Below, in pieces: positions 14,217 through 14,419 of a stretch of DNA of 14,419 nt (its first letter is position 1; each line of letters begins with the position of its first letter). This stretch comes from CAZFLY01 sp964519995 (GTDB taxonomy: Bacteria; Planctomycetota; Phycisphaerae; Sedimentisphaerales; Anaerobacaceae). A model generated the notes under the pieces. The model was not told the DNA's origin, did no database searches, and worked only from the letters and a program-made list of their open reading frames with translations. The stretch covers positions 1 through 14,419 of the forward strand of contig CAZFLY010000060.1 of the NCBI GenBank assembly GCA_964519995.1. The letters run 5' to 3'. The position numbers and the translations under genes are program-made.

Positions 14217-14419
14217 ATGTTAAATATATTTAAAATCGCCGTAAGAAACCTAATAAGATATAAAAGAAGAACACTGCTTACAGTTTCACTGGTTGCCATT
14301 GGGGTTGTGTTTGTATTAGTGTTTATTTCGGTATCAGGGTCGTTTAAGAATATGATGATTGGGCAGATAACAGACTCATTTCTCGGGCATATCCAGATAC
14401 ACAAAAAGGGTTATGTGGC
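14217..14419 (+). CDS. FtsX/MacB-like ABC transporter permease (partial, N terminus)
   Basis: The first 67 codons of a permease are cut by the window edge. It begins MLNIFKIAVRNLIRYKRRTL, the usual amphipathic and basic entry, followed by a transmembrane helix at about 21-40 (LTVSLVAIGVVFVLVFISVS) and then GSFKNMMIGQITDSFLGHIQ, the start of a MacB-like periplasmic domain. AAGG is only 2 nt before the ATG, and the gene follows its ATPase by 6 nt, so translational coupling is likely. Together they form a LolCDE/MacB-type exporter or lipoprotein-release system whose substrate cannot be told from this fragment. Confidence 0.85.
   Translation, partial: MLNIFKIAVRNLIRYKRRTLLTVSLVAIGVVFVLVFISVSGSFKNMMIGQITDSFLGHIQIHKKGYV

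Overview
The window looks like chromosomal DNA of a Phycisphaerae-type planctomycete, probably an uncultured member of the Sedimentisphaerales or relatives. This is an inference. It rests on the very large secreted LamG/PA14 protein with dockerin-like 'NFMDFAVLAKMWL' and 'GDCVIDYREIEIMARDWL' motifs, which are characteristic of that group, on moderate base composition, and on several TTG starts with good Shine-Dalgarno sequences. No tRNA, rRNA, CRISPR array or intact insertion sequence was seen.

Layout. (1) Positions 1-4949 hold a minus-strand gene for a 1585-residue secreted multidomain protein: signal peptide, LamG, two Fn3-like modules, PA14, a third Fn3-like module, a DUF1349-like region, a dockerin-like motif, two more LamG domains and a degenerate dockerin-like tail. 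A strong intrinsic terminator follows it at 111-151. (2) Positions 4950-5643 are an AT-rich, 694-base stretch with no intact gene. It holds the gene's leader, which has two candidate hairpins, and a start-less plus-strand reading frame at 5360-5545 that may be a decayed gene. (3) dprA (5644-6963) is on the minus strand, probably with an over-long annotated N terminus. (4) Divergently from dprA, a tight plus-strand cluster runs from 7081 to 13462: DegT-family sugar aminotransferase, NusG/RfaH/UpxY-like antiterminator, UDP-glucose 6-dehydrogenase (ugd), a glucuronokinase-like GHMP kinase, galU, a small four-helix membrane protein and a UDP-glucuronate 4-epimerase-like enzyme. (5) A MacB/LolD-type ABC transporter ATPase and the start of its FtsX-like permease close the window; the permease is cut by the window edge.

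How the genes fit together. The sugar cluster centres on UDP-glucuronate. GalU makes UDP-glucose, Ugd oxidises it to UDP-GlcA, and the epimerase probably converts that to UDP-GalA. The GHMP kinase most resembles plant glucuronokinase and would make GlcA-1-phosphate, the entry point of a salvage route to UDP-GlcA. The aminotransferase and the specialised NusG paralogue are both typical of surface-polysaccharide loci. No glycosyltransferase, polymerase or flippase lies in the window, so it covers precursor supply and regulation only.

Most interesting points: a plant-like glucuronokinase gene set between ugd and galU; overlapping alternative hairpins at the ugd start; the structured leader of the giant secreted protein; and a quasi-repetitive spacer before the epimerase.
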